Source: an uncultured Eubacteriales bacterium
GTDB taxonomy: Bacteria; Bacillota; Clostridia; Oscillospirales; UBA644
Assembly: GCA_934454405.1 (NCBI GenBank)
Contig: CAKSFN010000008.1
Coordinates: forward strand, 1-64,000
Length of the DNA stretch: 64,000 bases
Reading direction: 5' to 3'
Shown here: piece by piece, positions 37,874 to 46,824 of the stretch
Numbering within the stretch: the first letter of the stretch is position 1
Layout of the letters: the number at the start of each line of letters is the position of its first letter
Program-made: the position numbers and the translations under genes
The notes under the pieces: model-generated
Told to the model about the DNA's origin: nothing
Database searches by the model: none
Seen by the model: the letters and a program-made list of their open reading frames with translations, nothing else

Positions 37874-39208
37874 ATGAAAACAATTGTTGCCGTTTCAACG
37901 GCGCCGATGACGTCCGCCATCGGAATAGTTCGTATAAGCGGAGAAAAGGCGTTTGAAATAAGCGAAAAAATCTTTTCGAAGCCTCTTGCCGGGGTCGGGG
38001 GGTATCGCGTCGTTTACGGAAAAATATATGACGGAGATAAGATTCTCGATACCGCACTCGCAACCGTTTTTCACGCGCCCAACAGCTATACGGGAGAAAA
38101 TACCGTGGAGCTTTCCTGTCACGGAAGCCCGTATATTCTTAACCGTGTCGCGGAGCTTCTCGTTGAAAACGGAGCGGTTCGCGCGGGACGCGGTGAGTTT
38201 TCCAAAATGGCGTATATCAACGGAAAAATGGATGCGATTCAGGCCGAGGGAGTAATAGATCTTATCGAAGCGCAAACGGCGGCGGAGGTTGCGGCGGCTC
38301 AAAGCGAGCTCGGCGGAAAAATTTCCGAAAAGGTTGAAGAGGTCAGAAAAAAACTTGTATCCCTGTCAGCCGATATACTTGCTTACGTTGATTATCCCGA
38401 CGAGGATATTGCGGACGTTTCGCCTGAAAAAACGGAAAAAACGATTTCGGAATGTTATGAAGAAATAAATTCTCTCGCTCTCACATACGGCAGAGGAAGA
38501 ATGATAAAAAACGGCGTCAGAACGGTTATCTGCGGAAAGCCGAACGCCGGGAAATCAATGCTGATGAACAGTATTCTCGGCTGCGAGCGCAGCATCGTTA
38601 CCGAGACCGAGGGAACCACGCGCGACGTTGTCGGAGAAAGCGTGGTTTTCGGCGGAGTCAAACTTGAGGTTCGCGATACCGCGGGAATACGCGAGGCGGT
38701 CGATACCGTCGAAAAAATAGGTGTTCGTCTTGCGGAAAAAGAGCTTGCGCGCGCCGATCTTATTCTTTTCGTTTTTGATATGAGCAGGGAGAAAGATGAA
38801 AACGATGAGCGTGTTCTTGAAGAGATAAAAAAATCAAACGCAAAAAAGATCGCGGTTCTTAATAAATCGGATATAGCGGAAAAGTCATTGGAATTTGAGG
38901 GTTTTGATGCTTCGGTAACAGTGAGCGCAAAGACCGGAGAGGGTATGAAGGGACTTGAAAAAGCGGTTGCCGCGGCTGTTTCGGAGGGTGTCGCTCCGGG
39001 CGAAGTTGTTATGAACGCGCGCCAGTTTGAGTGTCTGTGCGGTTGCGCGGCTGCTCTCAAAAATGCGCTTGACAACATAGCCATGACGCCGGACGTTTTG
39101 CTTGACGATGTAAACGAAGCGATATTTTGTCTTTCTTCTGTTACGGGAAAAGGCGTGTCCGAGCAGATAATAGAAGACATTTTTTCCAGATTCTGCGTCG
39201 GAAAATAA
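37874..39208 (+). CDS. mnmE: tRNA modification GTPase MnmE
   Basis: A 444-residue GTPase, partner of MnmG in wobble-uridine modification. The N-terminal folate-binding domain is 1-118. A central helical domain flanks the G domain: G1 GKPNAGKS (221-228), the TTRD loop near 248-251, DTAG (268-271) and NKSD. It ends in FCVGK, with the conserved catalytic Cys441. GGAG lies before the ATG. mnmG does not follow; it is 18 kb to the left of this gene. Confidence 0.96.
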   Translation: MKTIVAVSTAPMTSAIGIVRISGEKAFEISEKIFSKPLAGVGGYRVVYGKIYDGDKILDTALATVFHAPNSYTGENTVELSCHGSPYILNRVAELLVENGAVRAGRGEFSKMAYINGKMDAIQAEGVIDLIEAQTAAEVAAAQSELGGKISEKVEEVRKKLVSLSADILAYVDYPDEDIADVSPEKTEKTISECYEEINSLALTYGRGRMIKNGVRTVICGKPNAGKSMLMNSILGCERSIVTETEGTTRDVVGESVVFGGVKLEVRDTAGIREAVDTVEKIGVRLAEKELARADLILFVFDMSREKDENDERVLEEIKKSNAKKIAVLNKSDIAEKSLEFEGFDASVTVSAKTGEGMKGLEKAVAAAVSEGVAPGEVVMNARQFECLCGCAAALKNALDNIAMTPDVLLDDVNEAIFCLSSVTGKGVSEQIIEDIFSRFCVGK

Positions 39209-39258
39209 GAGAAGAAAAAGCTGTCTCGGAAAGAGGCTTTTACAGACAAAGGGTTCGC

Positions 39259-39287
39259 TTGACAAAAAGCGGGATGTATGGTAAAAT
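39259..39287 (+). promoter_or_regulatory. Promoter of prfB
   Basis: TTGACA (39259-39264), a 17-base spacer and TAAAAT (39282-39287). Confidence 0.8.
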
Positions 39288-39320
39288 ATTATATAAATTA
39301 TTTTTACGGGAAAGATTTTT

Positions 39321-40433
39321 ATGATTATAATTGATGAGTACAAAGTTAAACTTAAACAGATAAAAGCGGAAATAGACGACCTTTACGGCTCAATGGGCAT
39401 TGAAGCCGCCGAAAAACGTCTTTCCGAAATCGAAAAAATAACCGCCGCACCGGATTTTTGGAACGACGCGGCGAACAGTCATCATATTTTGAAAGAGCAA
39501 AAAGCCGTCAAGGCAAAAATAACCGCCTATGGCGCGCTGTTTTCTCTTTACGAGGACGCGGGAACATACCTTGAGCTTGCCGCCGACGCGGATGACGGCT
39601 CTCTTGACGAAGAGATAGGTGAAACCTTCAGAAATCTTGAGAAAACCGTGGAAAAACTGCGTCTGGAAACGCTTTTGAGCGGCGAATACGATATGAATAA
39701 CGCGATCCTTAATTTCCATGCCGGCGCAGGCGGAACGGAAGCGCAGGACTGGGCGCTTATGCTTTACCGAATGTATACCCGTTTTGCGGAAAAGCACGGA
39801 TATAAGGTCAAGGTTCTCGATATGCTCGACGGAGACGAGGCCGGAATAAAAAGTGCTTCTATTATGGTTGAGGGGGCAAACGCTTACGGCTATCTGAAAA
39901 GCGAAACGGGAATTCACCGTCTTGTCCGTGTGTCTCCTTTCGATGCCGCGGGCAAGCGTCACACCTCTTTCGCCTCGGTTGAAGTTATGCCCGATATTGA
40001 CGATGATTCCAACGATATTGAGATACGCGACGAGGATATAAAGGTCGAAGCTCACAGGGCAAGCGGCGCGGGCGGACAGCACATCAATAAAACAGACTCC
40101 GCAATCAGGATAGTTCATATTCCGACAGGCATCGTCGTGGGCTGCCAGAACGAACGTTCTCAAAAGCAGAACAAGGAAATGGCTCTTCGTATGCTTAAAG
40201 CGAAACTTGTCGAAATCAAGGAGCGCGAGCATCTTGAAAAAATCGAAGACATCAAGGGAGACCAGAAAGAAATTGCATGGGGCTCGCAGATACGTTCTTA
40301 TGTTTTTATGCCCTATACGCTTGTTAAGGATCACAGAACGAATTATGAAATGGGTAACGTAAACGCCGTTATGGACGGAGACCTCGACGGTTTCATAGAC
40401 GCGTACTTAAAATCTTTAACCCAGAAGCAATAA
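39321..40433 (+). CDS. prfB: Peptide chain release factor 2, unframeshifted
   Basis: A 370-residue RF2 recognising UAA and UGA. The SPF tripeptide (VSPFDAAGKRH) identifies RF2 rather than RF1. The catalytic GGQ is in GAGGQHINKTDSAIR, and HAGAGGTEAQDW is also present. The whole N-terminal helical domain through PDFWND is in one frame, so the usual CTTTGAC programmed frameshift is absent. Two terminators follow. Confidence 0.95.
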   Translation: MIIIDEYKVKLKQIKAEIDDLYGSMGIEAAEKRLSEIEKITAAPDFWNDAANSHHILKEQKAVKAKITAYGALFSLYEDAGTYLELAADADDGSLDEEIGETFRNLEKTVEKLRLETLLSGEYDMNNAILNFHAGAGGTEAQDWALMLYRMYTRFAEKHGYKVKVLDMLDGDEAGIKSASIMVEGANAYGYLKSETGIHRLVRVSPFDAAGKRHTSFASVEVMPDIDDDSNDIEIRDEDIKVEAHRASGAGGQHINKTDSAIRIVHIPTGIVVGCQNERSQKQNKEMALRMLKAKLVEIKEREHLEKIEDIKGDQKEIAWGSQIRSYVFMPYTLVKDHRTNYEMGNVNAVMDGDLDGFIDAYLKSLTQKQ

Positions 40434-40439
40434 AAAGTT

Positions 40440-40525
40440 TAACGGCTTGCAAAAACTTCCTGTTTTGCAAGCCGTCTCTTTACAAAAAAAACGCTGTAAA
40501 AATTATTTTTTACAGCGTTTTTTGT
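40440..40525. terminator. Two tandem terminators between prfB and serS
   Basis: The first stem is ACGGCTTGCAAAA with TTTTGCAAGCCGT (about 40441-40475). The second is AAAAAACGCTGTAAAAA with TTTTTACAGCGTTTTTT (about 40487-40521). The second is symmetric, with A and T runs on both sides, and can serve both prfB and the converging serS. Confidence 0.8.
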
Positions 40526-40570
40526 TGTAATTGCGGGATTTTCGCAAAGAAAAATCAGATTTTCGATTTG

Positions 40571-40586
40571 TGTTTCACGTGAAACA
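40571..40586. other. parS: parS site (perfect consensus)
   Basis: TGTTTCACGTGAAACA matches the 16-base ParB-binding consensus at every position. It lies one base outside the serS stop codon, about 7 kb from the candidate origin and 1.3 kb from parB. Confidence 0.93.
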
Positions 40587-40587
40587 T

Positions 40588-41871
40588 TTATCTCCTGAGC
40601 TTTTCTTCGCCGCCCATATAAGGACGGAGAGCGACGGGAATATTAACGGTTCCGTCGGCTTGAAGGTTGTTTTCAAGGAATGCGATAAGCATTCTCGGAG
40701 GAGCGACCACCGTGTTGTTAAGAGTGTGCGCAAGATACTTCGTTCCGTCTTCCGCCGCTATTCTTATCTTTAACCGTCTTGCCTGAGCGTCACCGAGATT
40801 GGAGCAGGAGCCCACCTCAAAGTATTTTTTCTGACGCGGAGACCACGCTTCGACGTCAAGGGATTTGACCTTCAGATCCGCAAGGTCGCCGGAACAGCAT
40901 TCCAGCGTTCTTACGGGAATATCAAGGCTTCTGAACAAGTCCACGGTGTTCTGCCACAGCTTTTCAAACCACATCATACTATCTTCGGGCTTGCAGATAA
41001 CTATCATTTCCTGTTTTTCGAACTGATGTATTCTGTAAACGCCTCTTTCTTCTATGCCGTGAGCGCCTTTTTCCTTTCGGAAGCAGGGGGAATACGATGT
41101 GAGAGTCTGCGGAAGATTTGCTTCCGGAATGATCTGGTCGATGAATTTGCCTATCATCGAGTGTTCGGAGGTTCCTATAAGGTAAAGGTCTTCCCCTTCG
41201 ATTTTGTACATCATTGATTCCATTTCCGCAAAGGACATAACTCCGGTGACGACGTCGGAACGAATCATAAAGGGAGGCACGCAGTAGGTAAATCCTCTGT
41301 TTATCATAAAATCGCGCGCATACGCGATAACCGCGGAGTGAAGTCTTGCGATATCTCCCATAAGATAATAGAATCCGTTGCCCGCAACTCTTCTTGCAGC
41401 GTCAAGATCAATGCCGTTGTACGCTTCCATAATTTCCGTGTGATAGGGGATTTCGAAATCGGGAACGACAGGGTCGCCGTACCTTGTGATCTCCACATTT
41501 TCGCTGTCGTCCTTTCCTATAGGAACGGAGGGGTCTATCATCTGAGGAATAACCATCATTATCTTCTTGATTTTTTCTTCAAGAACATTTTCTTTTGCGG
41601 TCAATTCGTCGATGCGGTCGCCTTCTTTTGCTATCTCTGTCTTTACGGCGTTTGCTTCGTCCTTTTTTCCCTGCGCCATAAGTCCTCCGATAAGCTTGGA
41701 AGCCTTGTTCCTTTTTGAACGGAGGTTTTCCACTTCGCTTTTTGTCGCGCGAAGCTCTGCGTCAAGCGCAATAACCTCGTCAACCATCGGGATTTTTTTG
41801 TCTTGGAATTTTTTCTTGATATTCTCTTTTACCGCATCGGGGTTTTCTCTTAAAAATTTGATGTCGAGCAT
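40588..41871 (-). CDS. serS: Seryl-tRNA synthetase
   Basis: A 427-residue class II synthetase. An N-terminal coiled-coil arm (about 30-105) reaches the tRNA-Ser variable arm. The catalytic core includes TSEHSMIGKFID, CFRKEKGAHGIEERGVYRIHQFEKQEM (motif 2) and NNTVVAPPRMLIAFLENN (motif 3). It starts two bases after parB and is probably co-transcribed with parA and parB, an unusual pairing. Confidence 0.96.
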   Translation of the reverse strand: MLDIKFLRENPDAVKENIKKKFQDKKIPMVDEVIALDAELRATKSEVENLRSKRNKASKLIGGLMAQGKKDEANAVKTEIAKEGDRIDELTAKENVLEEKIKKIMMVIPQMIDPSVPIGKDDSENVEITRYGDPVVPDFEIPYHTEIMEAYNGIDLDAARRVAGNGFYYLMGDIARLHSAVIAYARDFMINRGFTYCVPPFMIRSDVVTGVMSFAEMESMMYKIEGEDLYLIGTSEHSMIGKFIDQIIPEANLPQTLTSYSPCFRKEKGAHGIEERGVYRIHQFEKQEMIVICKPEDSMMWFEKLWQNTVDLFRSLDIPVRTLECCSGDLADLKVKSLDVEAWSPRQKKYFEVGSCSNLGDAQARRLKIRIAAEDGTKYLAHTLNNTVVAPPRMLIAFLENNLQADGTVNIPVALRPYMGGEEKLRR

Positions 41872-41873
41872 GA

Positions 41874-42758
41874 TCAGTCTTCTCCTTCTTTCAACATATC
41901 TATCAGCGTATTCAAATCGTCGTCCGAGTAGTACTCCAAAACGACAGTGCCTTTAACTTTGCTTTTTGCTTTTCCGGACGGAACTATCTTTACTTTTCTC
42001 CCGTAATTAGATGAGAGTTCGGACGATATCTCTTTGTAATAAATATCGTTCGGGTTCTCTTTTTTCGTTCTTGTGAGAGGTCTTTTCTTTTTGGCGAGAT
42101 TCTCCACATCGCGAACGGTGAGCCCTTTGTCGATTATCATTTTTACAAGCTCAGAGAACTTCTTTTTGCTTTCCGCTCTTTCCGCAAGAGGTAAAAGAGC
42201 GCGCGCGTGTCCGGATGAAAGCTTTCCTTCCAGAACGAGGTCGAGTGCTTCGTCGGGCAACGCCAGAATCCTCATTGCGTTTGCGACTGCGGGTCTTGAT
42301 TTTCCCACTTTTTCCGCAACCTGTTCCTGGGTCAGCGAAAATTCATCTATTAACGCTTTATATCCTTTCGCTTCTTCCACGACGTTCAGGTTTTCTCTTT
42401 GCAGGTTTTCGATAAGTCCGATTTCAAGAGCTTCTTTGTCGCTTAAATCTCTGATTATCACGGGAATTTCCGTAAGCCCCGCCATCCGCGCGGCTCGCCA
42501 GCGGCGTTCTCCCGAAACTATCTGATACCTGTCCGCTTCGATTTTTCTTGCGATTATGGGCTGCAGCAGTCCTCTGTCGGCAATTGAAGCCGACAGTTCT
42601 TCAAGCGCCTGTCTGTCAAAAGCTTTTCGAGGCTGCGCCCTGTTCGGCTCAACGTCCGAAATTTTAACGAAAATCAACTGTTTTTCATCAATTTCGTCAA
42701 TGAGAGGCGCGTTGTCCTCAAAAAGCCCTTCAAGCCCCCGTCCGAGTCCTTTCGGCAT
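41874..42758 (-). CDS. parB: Chromosome-partitioning protein ParB (Spo0J)
   Basis: A 294-residue CTP-dependent clamp. The ParB/Srx nucleotide domain has GLLQPIIARK, SGERRWRAARMAGLTEIPV (the GERRxRA box) and ENLQRENLN. The helix-turn-helix (LTQEQVAEKVGKSRPAVANAM) binds parS. The dimerisation domain is C-terminal. It begins five bases after parA. One perfect and one near-perfect parS lie on either side of the operon. Confidence 0.95.
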   Translation of the reverse strand: MPKGLGRGLEGLFEDNAPLIDEIDEKQLIFVKISDVEPNRAQPRKAFDRQALEELSASIADRGLLQPIIARKIEADRYQIVSGERRWRAARMAGLTEIPVIIRDLSDKEALEIGLIENLQRENLNVVEEAKGYKALIDEFSLTQEQVAEKVGKSRPAVANAMRILALPDEALDLVLEGKLSSGHARALLPLAERAESKKKFSELVKMIIDKGLTVRDVENLAKKKRPLTRTKKENPNDIYYKEISSELSSNYGRKVKIVPSGKAKSKVKGTVVLEYYSDDDLNTLIDMLKEGED

Positions 42759-42763
42759 ACTTT

Positions 42764-43540
42764 TTACCTCCCGTTGTTTTTCAGTATTTCCTCCGCAAGC
42801 TCGGAATACGCTTTTGCTCCTTTTGAGCCGCGGTCGTAGTAGTTTATCGGCTTTCCGTGGCTCGGAGCCTCGGAAATACGGACGTTTCGCGGAATGACCG
42901 TTTTGAAGGTTTTCGACGCGAAATACTTTTTCACTTCCGCAAGCACCTGCATGGTGAGATTAAGCCTTCCGTCAAACATCGTTATCAAAACGCCCTCAAT
43001 GTCGAGCTTCGGATTGTATACCTTTTTAACCTGCTTGACGGTATTTGTCAACTGTGAAAGACCTTCAAGTGCGAAAAATTCGCATTGTATCGGGATCAGC
43101 ACCGTATCGGCAGCCGTCAGCGCGTTTATGGTAATGAGCCCGAGCGAAGGCGGACAGTCGATGAGAATAAAGTCAAACATTCCTTCTGTTTCGCTTCTTT
43201 TCAGCGCGTTTTCAAGCCTTTTTGCTCTTCCCTGCGTTTCCGCGATCTCAATCTCCGCTCCTGCCAGATCCATTGTCGACGGGATTATCCAAAGATTGTG
43301 ATAAGGCGTTTTTATAATCAGGTCGGAAAGGAGAACATTCTCATCCGTCAGCAGATCGTAAGAGGATTTATCGAGATCTCTTTTCCTGATTCCGCATCCG
43401 GTCGTCGCGTTTCCCTGCGCGTCAAGGTCTATAAGAAGCACCTTCGCGCCTTTTTCCGCCATACAAGACGCAAGATTGACAACCGTTGTGGTCTTTCCGA
43501 CGCCGCCTTTTTGATTGGCGACGGCTATTGTTTTTATCAT
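42764..43540 (-). CDS. parA: Chromosome-partitioning ATPase ParA (Soj)
   Basis: A 258-residue deviant Walker ATPase. KGGVGKTT lies at 11-18, followed by LLIDLDAQGNATTG and FILIDCPPSLGLIT. There is no N-terminal DNA-binding extension, as in chromosomal Soj. GGAAAGGA precedes the ATG. It heads the leftward parA-parB-serS operon. Confidence 0.95.
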   Translation of the reverse strand: MIKTIAVANQKGGVGKTTTVVNLASCMAEKGAKVLLIDLDAQGNATTGCGIRKRDLDKSSYDLLTDENVLLSDLIIKTPYHNLWIIPSTMDLAGAEIEIAETQGRAKRLENALKRSETEGMFDFILIDCPPSLGLITINALTAADTVLIPIQCEFFALEGLSQLTNTVKQVKKVYNPKLDIEGVLITMFDGRLNLTMQVLAEVKKYFASKTFKTVIPRNVRISEAPSHGKPINYYDRGSKGAKAYSELAEEILKNNGR

Positions 43541-43570
43541 TCTTCATCCTTTCCCTGCTGTTTGTTCAAA

Positions 43571-43643
43571 CCCTTGTCTTCAACCTGCAAGGGCTCGATT
43601 CCTTCCTTTTGACGAGGTTTTTCTCTTTATGAAAAAAACCTCG
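43571..43643 (-). other. Two hairpins in the parA leader
   Basis: Between the parA promoter and start codon lie CGAGGTTTTT/AAAAACCTCG (about 43613-43643) and CCCTTG/CAAGGG (about 43571-43593). Neither is followed by a leftward T run, so they are leader structures rather than terminators. Their function is unknown. Confidence 0.4.
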
Positions 43644-43676
43644 TTTCTTTTTGTTTTATCGCAATTGATTATCGGT

Positions 43677-43705
43677 ATTATATCATACTGTCGTCCGAAA
43701 AGCAA
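43677..43705 (-). promoter_or_regulatory. Promoter of the parA-parB-serS operon
   Basis: The reverse strand has TTGCTT (43700-43705), a 17-base spacer and TATAAT (43677-43682). Confidence 0.65.
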
Positions 43706-43758
43706 TACCTTTTCAATATCTTTCGGCAAAAAGAAATATTTTTTTCCCGCGAGGCGAA

Positions 43759-43774
43759 TGTTTCACATGAAACA
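43759..43774. other. parS: parS-like site (one mismatch)
   Basis: TGTTTCACATGAAACA differs from the parS consensus only at one central base (CACATG for CACGTG). It lies upstream of the parA promoter, 3.2 kb from the perfect site. Confidence 0.8.
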
Positions 43775-43893
43775 TTGATAGGTAAAATATAAATTTTTGT
43801 TGAAAAACGGCAGGTTTTTGCAGGTATAAAACACGCGCGGAAAAGCAAAAAGCCTCATTATTTGCCGAAGTTGATAAAAACTGAAAAAAGAGG

Positions 43894-43922
43894 TTGATTT
43901 TTTCATAAAAAAATGGTATAGT
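43894..43922 (+). promoter_or_regulatory. Promoter of the SSS transporter gene
   Basis: TTGATT (43894-43899), a 17-base spacer and TATAGT (43917-43922). A CCCTTCG/CGAAGGG pair lies in the leader that follows. Confidence 0.65.
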
Positions 43923-44043
43923 ATTATAAGGAATGCCCTTCGTTTGGTTTTTTTCTGTATCTGCTTTGCCGCGAAGGGTGAAAGAGGATATCCTTTGAGA
44001 TATTTTTTTCCTCCGAAAAAAAACGAAAGGTTTACGGAATAAG

Positions 44044-45552
44044 ATGGACAGACCCTTTTATGTCCTGTCGCTGTTGGCATACGCCGTGCTGATGGGCGGT
44101 TTTAATTACATATATAAAAAGCGAACTGAGGAGTCCGGAATGCTTCGCGCCGATCTGCGTCTCAGCGTCTCCGTCTCCGCTCTTTCACTGCAAATCAGCG
44201 ATATAGGCATTTGGGTGGTTGCCATTATTCCTTGTATCGCGTTCAGCTCCGTCGCGGGAGTAAAAGCGGCGTTTTATATCTCCGTAGGTCTGATTTTCGG
44301 CTACTATTTGAGTTGTTCTCTTATGTCGGAGAGAATGAAGATATATTCCCAGGTCGGAAACGTCGAAACCATTCCCTCTTTTCTGTCGCGGCGATACGGA
44401 GATTATCGCGGAGTAATAAGAATTATCAGCGCCGTCATAGGTGTGCTGCTGACGCTTTCCTTTACTTCCTTCGCCTTTTCTTTTTCGGCGTCCCTTCTTG
44501 CCAGAGCTTTCTCTTTTTCTCACACAACAGCCGTAACGGTCTGCATAATTTCCGTTCTCGTTCTCATCATCCTCGGCGGTTTTATGTCCTCTCCTCGCAG
44601 CGATGCCGCGCAGTGCCTTTTGATCGGAGGGGCAACGATAATTCTCTGCATCTGTCTTACGGGAACTCTTGACCTTGAACAGACGGCGATTTTCAATTAC
44701 GTTTATCCGAAAGCCCTGAGCCTTCTTCCCTCTCTTTTGGGCGACAGCGAAAACATCTCTCTTTTCACTCTTGTAATCTGTCTCGGATGGTTCGTTTGCT
44801 GTCTCGGTTCTCCCCAGCTGCTTACGAATTTTTTAAGAATGAAAACGCCCCGAATAGCGCCCCGCGCGAAAGCGATCTCCACTTTTTGGAGCGCAATAAC
44901 GCTTTTCGGCGCAACGTATATCGGCTTTATGTGGCTGATCCTTTTTCCCGCGGAAAGTCCTGCGGGAGCGATGATAGAGTCTCTTCTCGCGTCCGATTCT
45001 CTCTTTGTCCGCTGTCTCCTGCTCGTTGCGGTTTTCGGAGTCCTTTCCGCCGTCACAAAAGCTAATATCCTTATGGCTTCGGGCTTTTTCGCCGAAGACA
45101 TATATCCTCTTTTCAGATCGGACGTTGACAGGCGTGAAATCCGTTATGTGAAGTTTTTCAGCGTTCTGATTTTTTCGCTTCTTGCCGGCGCGCTTGCCTC
45201 CGAAATAAGTTCCCGCGCGTTCAACATTCTCGCCTTTTCCGTTTCGGGACTGTGTTCCGCCTTCGGTCCCGTCGTTCTGTTTTCTCTTCGCTCTAAAAAA
45301 GTGACGCTTACGGGCGGTATATGCTCTATCCTCGCCGGAACCGCAAGCTCGTTTTTCATAACGATATTTTTCTCCTCAAAAATAGGCGAAGGATTTAATA
45401 TCTATTCGGTTTTCCCCTCGTTTCTTATCTCAACTGCAATTCTTTTCCTCGTTTCCCTTATTGATCCGCGAAAGCCGTCGAAAGAAGTTCTGAAAGAATA
45501 CGACCGCGTTCAGGCGATAGTTCACTGCAAAGGGAATTATTTGATGAAATGA
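44044..45552 (+). CDS. Sodium:solute symporter (SSS) family transporter
   Basis: A 502-residue membrane protein with about thirteen hydrophobic segments. The SSS layout is seen: the first helix is followed by AFSSVAGVKAAFYI, then a VETIPSFLSRRYGDYRGVIRI cytoplasmic segment and LGWFVCCLGSPQLLTNFLRMKT. It most resembles PutP/PanF-type transporters. The substrate (amino acid, sugar or vitamin) cannot be told. The ribosome site is weak (AAAGG, about 14 bases from the ATG). It has its own promoter and terminator. Confidence 0.8.
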   Translation: MDRPFYVLSLLAYAVLMGGFNYIYKKRTEESGMLRADLRLSVSVSALSLQISDIGIWVVAIIPCIAFSSVAGVKAAFYISVGLIFGYYLSCSLMSERMKIYSQVGNVETIPSFLSRRYGDYRGVIRIISAVIGVLLTLSFTSFAFSFSASLLARAFSFSHTTAVTVCIISVLVLIILGGFMSSPRSDAAQCLLIGGATIILCICLTGTLDLEQTAIFNYVYPKALSLLPSLLGDSENISLFTLVICLGWFVCCLGSPQLLTNFLRMKTPRIAPRAKAISTFWSAITLFGATYIGFMWLILFPAESPAGAMIESLLASDSLFVRCLLLVAVFGVLSAVTKANILMASGFFAEDIYPLFRSDVDRREIRYVKFFSVLIFSLLAGALASEISSRAFNILAFSVSGLCSAFGPVVLFSLRSKKVTLTGGICSILAGTASSFFITIFFSSKIGEGFNIYSVFPSFLISTAILFLVSLIDPRKPSKEVLKEYDRVQAIVHCKGNYLMK

Positions 45553-45578
45553 TTATTCCCTGAAAATTAAACTCTCTT

Positions 45579-45610
45579 TCGCGCGGTTTTTCCGCGCGAT
45601 TTCTTTTTCC
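45579..45610 (+). terminator. Terminator after the SSS gene
   Basis: TCGCGCGG (45579-45586) pairs with CCGCGCGA (45592-45599), followed by TTTCTTTTT. Confidence 0.85.
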
Positions 45611-45680
45611 TCTCGGAAAAAGAAGCGATTTTTGAATTGTGGAAATTCTGTAAAACGGCGGGAAACTTTGTATAGATACC

Positions 45681-45709
45681 TTGATTTTCCGATAAAAATA
45701 TGATAATAT
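45681..45709 (+). promoter_or_regulatory. Promoter of the DegV gene
   Basis: TTGATT (45681-45686), a 17-base spacer and TAATAT (45704-45709). Confidence 0.55.
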
Positions 45710-45831
45710 TGTCACACGGACTATAAAAAGTAGTTTTAAGAACTATTTGTCAGACGCTGTTATATTTTTCGAAAAAATCAGCGAAAATGCAGCCGTATGA
45801 CAGACTAAAAGATTTTTTTTCGGAGGCTTTT

Positions 45832-46725
45832 ATGGCTGATTTCATTCTTTCCTGCGAATCCACCGTCGATCTTCCCTATTCCTACATCAGCGGAAGAAAT
45901 ATCCCCGTCATTTTCTATTCTTACATAGTTGACGGAGTTTCATACGTTGACGATATGGGACGAAATCCCGACGCTCTTCCCCGTTTTTATGATTTTATAG
46001 AAAAAGGAAAGCTCCCGACGACATCGCAGCTGAACGAGTTTTTATATTACGATTTTTTCAAGGAGCTTCTGCAAAAAGGAGACGTTTTGCATATCGCTTT
46101 CGGTTCGGGTATGACCCCGTCGATACGAAACGCCGTTGAAGCCTCGGAAAAACTTCGCGAGGAGTTTCCCGACCGCAAGCTTGTAATCATCGATTCTCTG
46201 TGCAGCTGCTCCGGCTACGGGCTTCTTGTCGATATCGCCGCCGACCTTCGCGATGAAGGCAAAAGCATGGAAGAGACGGAGCAATATCTTCTTGAAGTCA
46301 GAAACAAGGTGCATCATCAGTTTTTCTCGACCGATATGACGATGTTCCGCCGCAGCGGAAGAGTTTCCGGCGCCGCCGCGATGGTTTCGACGCTGCTCGG
46401 AATCTGTCCTGTTATGTGCCTCGACGATTGCGGAAAAATCGTCGCTTACGACAAGGTCAGAGGTAAGAAAAACGCAATCAAAAAGCTTGTTTCCGAAGCC
46501 GAAAAACACATTCAGAACGGCGCGGACTACGACGGAAAATTTTTCCTTTCCAACTCAAACTGCCCCGAACTCGCGGAAGAAACAAAGCAGGTGCTCGAAG
46601 AGGCTTTCCCAAAACTCAAGGGCAAAATAAAAATGCTCGATATCGGCGCGATCATCGCCTCGCATTGCGGTCCCGGAACGGTAGCCGCGTTCTTCCTCGG
46701 CGACAGCAGACGCTCGTTCAAATAG
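45832..46725 (+). CDS. DegV family fatty-acid-binding protein
   Basis: A 297-residue DegV protein. It has SCESTVDLPYSYI at the N-terminus, then LPTTSQLNEF and the central GSGMTPSIRNAVEAS. RRSGRVSGAAAMVSTLLGICPVM shapes the lipid pocket. Family members (FakB in staphylococci) hold a fatty acid for phosphorylation by FakA; no fakA is in the window. CGGAGG six bases before ATG 45832 sets the start, 15 codons inside the longest ORF. Confidence 0.9.
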   Translation: MADFILSCESTVDLPYSYISGRNIPVIFYSYIVDGVSYVDDMGRNPDALPRFYDFIEKGKLPTTSQLNEFLYYDFFKELLQKGDVLHIAFGSGMTPSIRNAVEASEKLREEFPDRKLVIIDSLCSCSGYGLLVDIAADLRDEGKSMEETEQYLLEVRNKVHHQFFSTDMTMFRRSGRVSGAAAMVSTLLGICPVMCLDDCGKIVAYDKVRGKKNAIKKLVSEAEKHIQNGADYDGKFFLSNSNCPELAEETKQVLEEAFPKLKGKIKMLDIGAIIASHCGPGTVAAFFLGDSRRSFK

Positions 46726-46778
46726 CCGTCTGCGTTCTCTGCTGCGCTTTCGTCAAGGCAGAAGTTTTACGATAAATA

Positions 46779-46802
46779 ACGGACGCTCGAAGGAGCGTCC
46801 GT
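46779..46802. terminator. Bidirectional hairpin between the DegV gene and comEC
   Basis: ACGGACGCTC and GAGCGTCCGT form a perfect 10-bp stem with loop GAAG. T tails are short on both sides. The genes converge here. Confidence 0.65.
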
Positions 46803-46824
46803 TTGAAGTATTCGGGGTTATATG

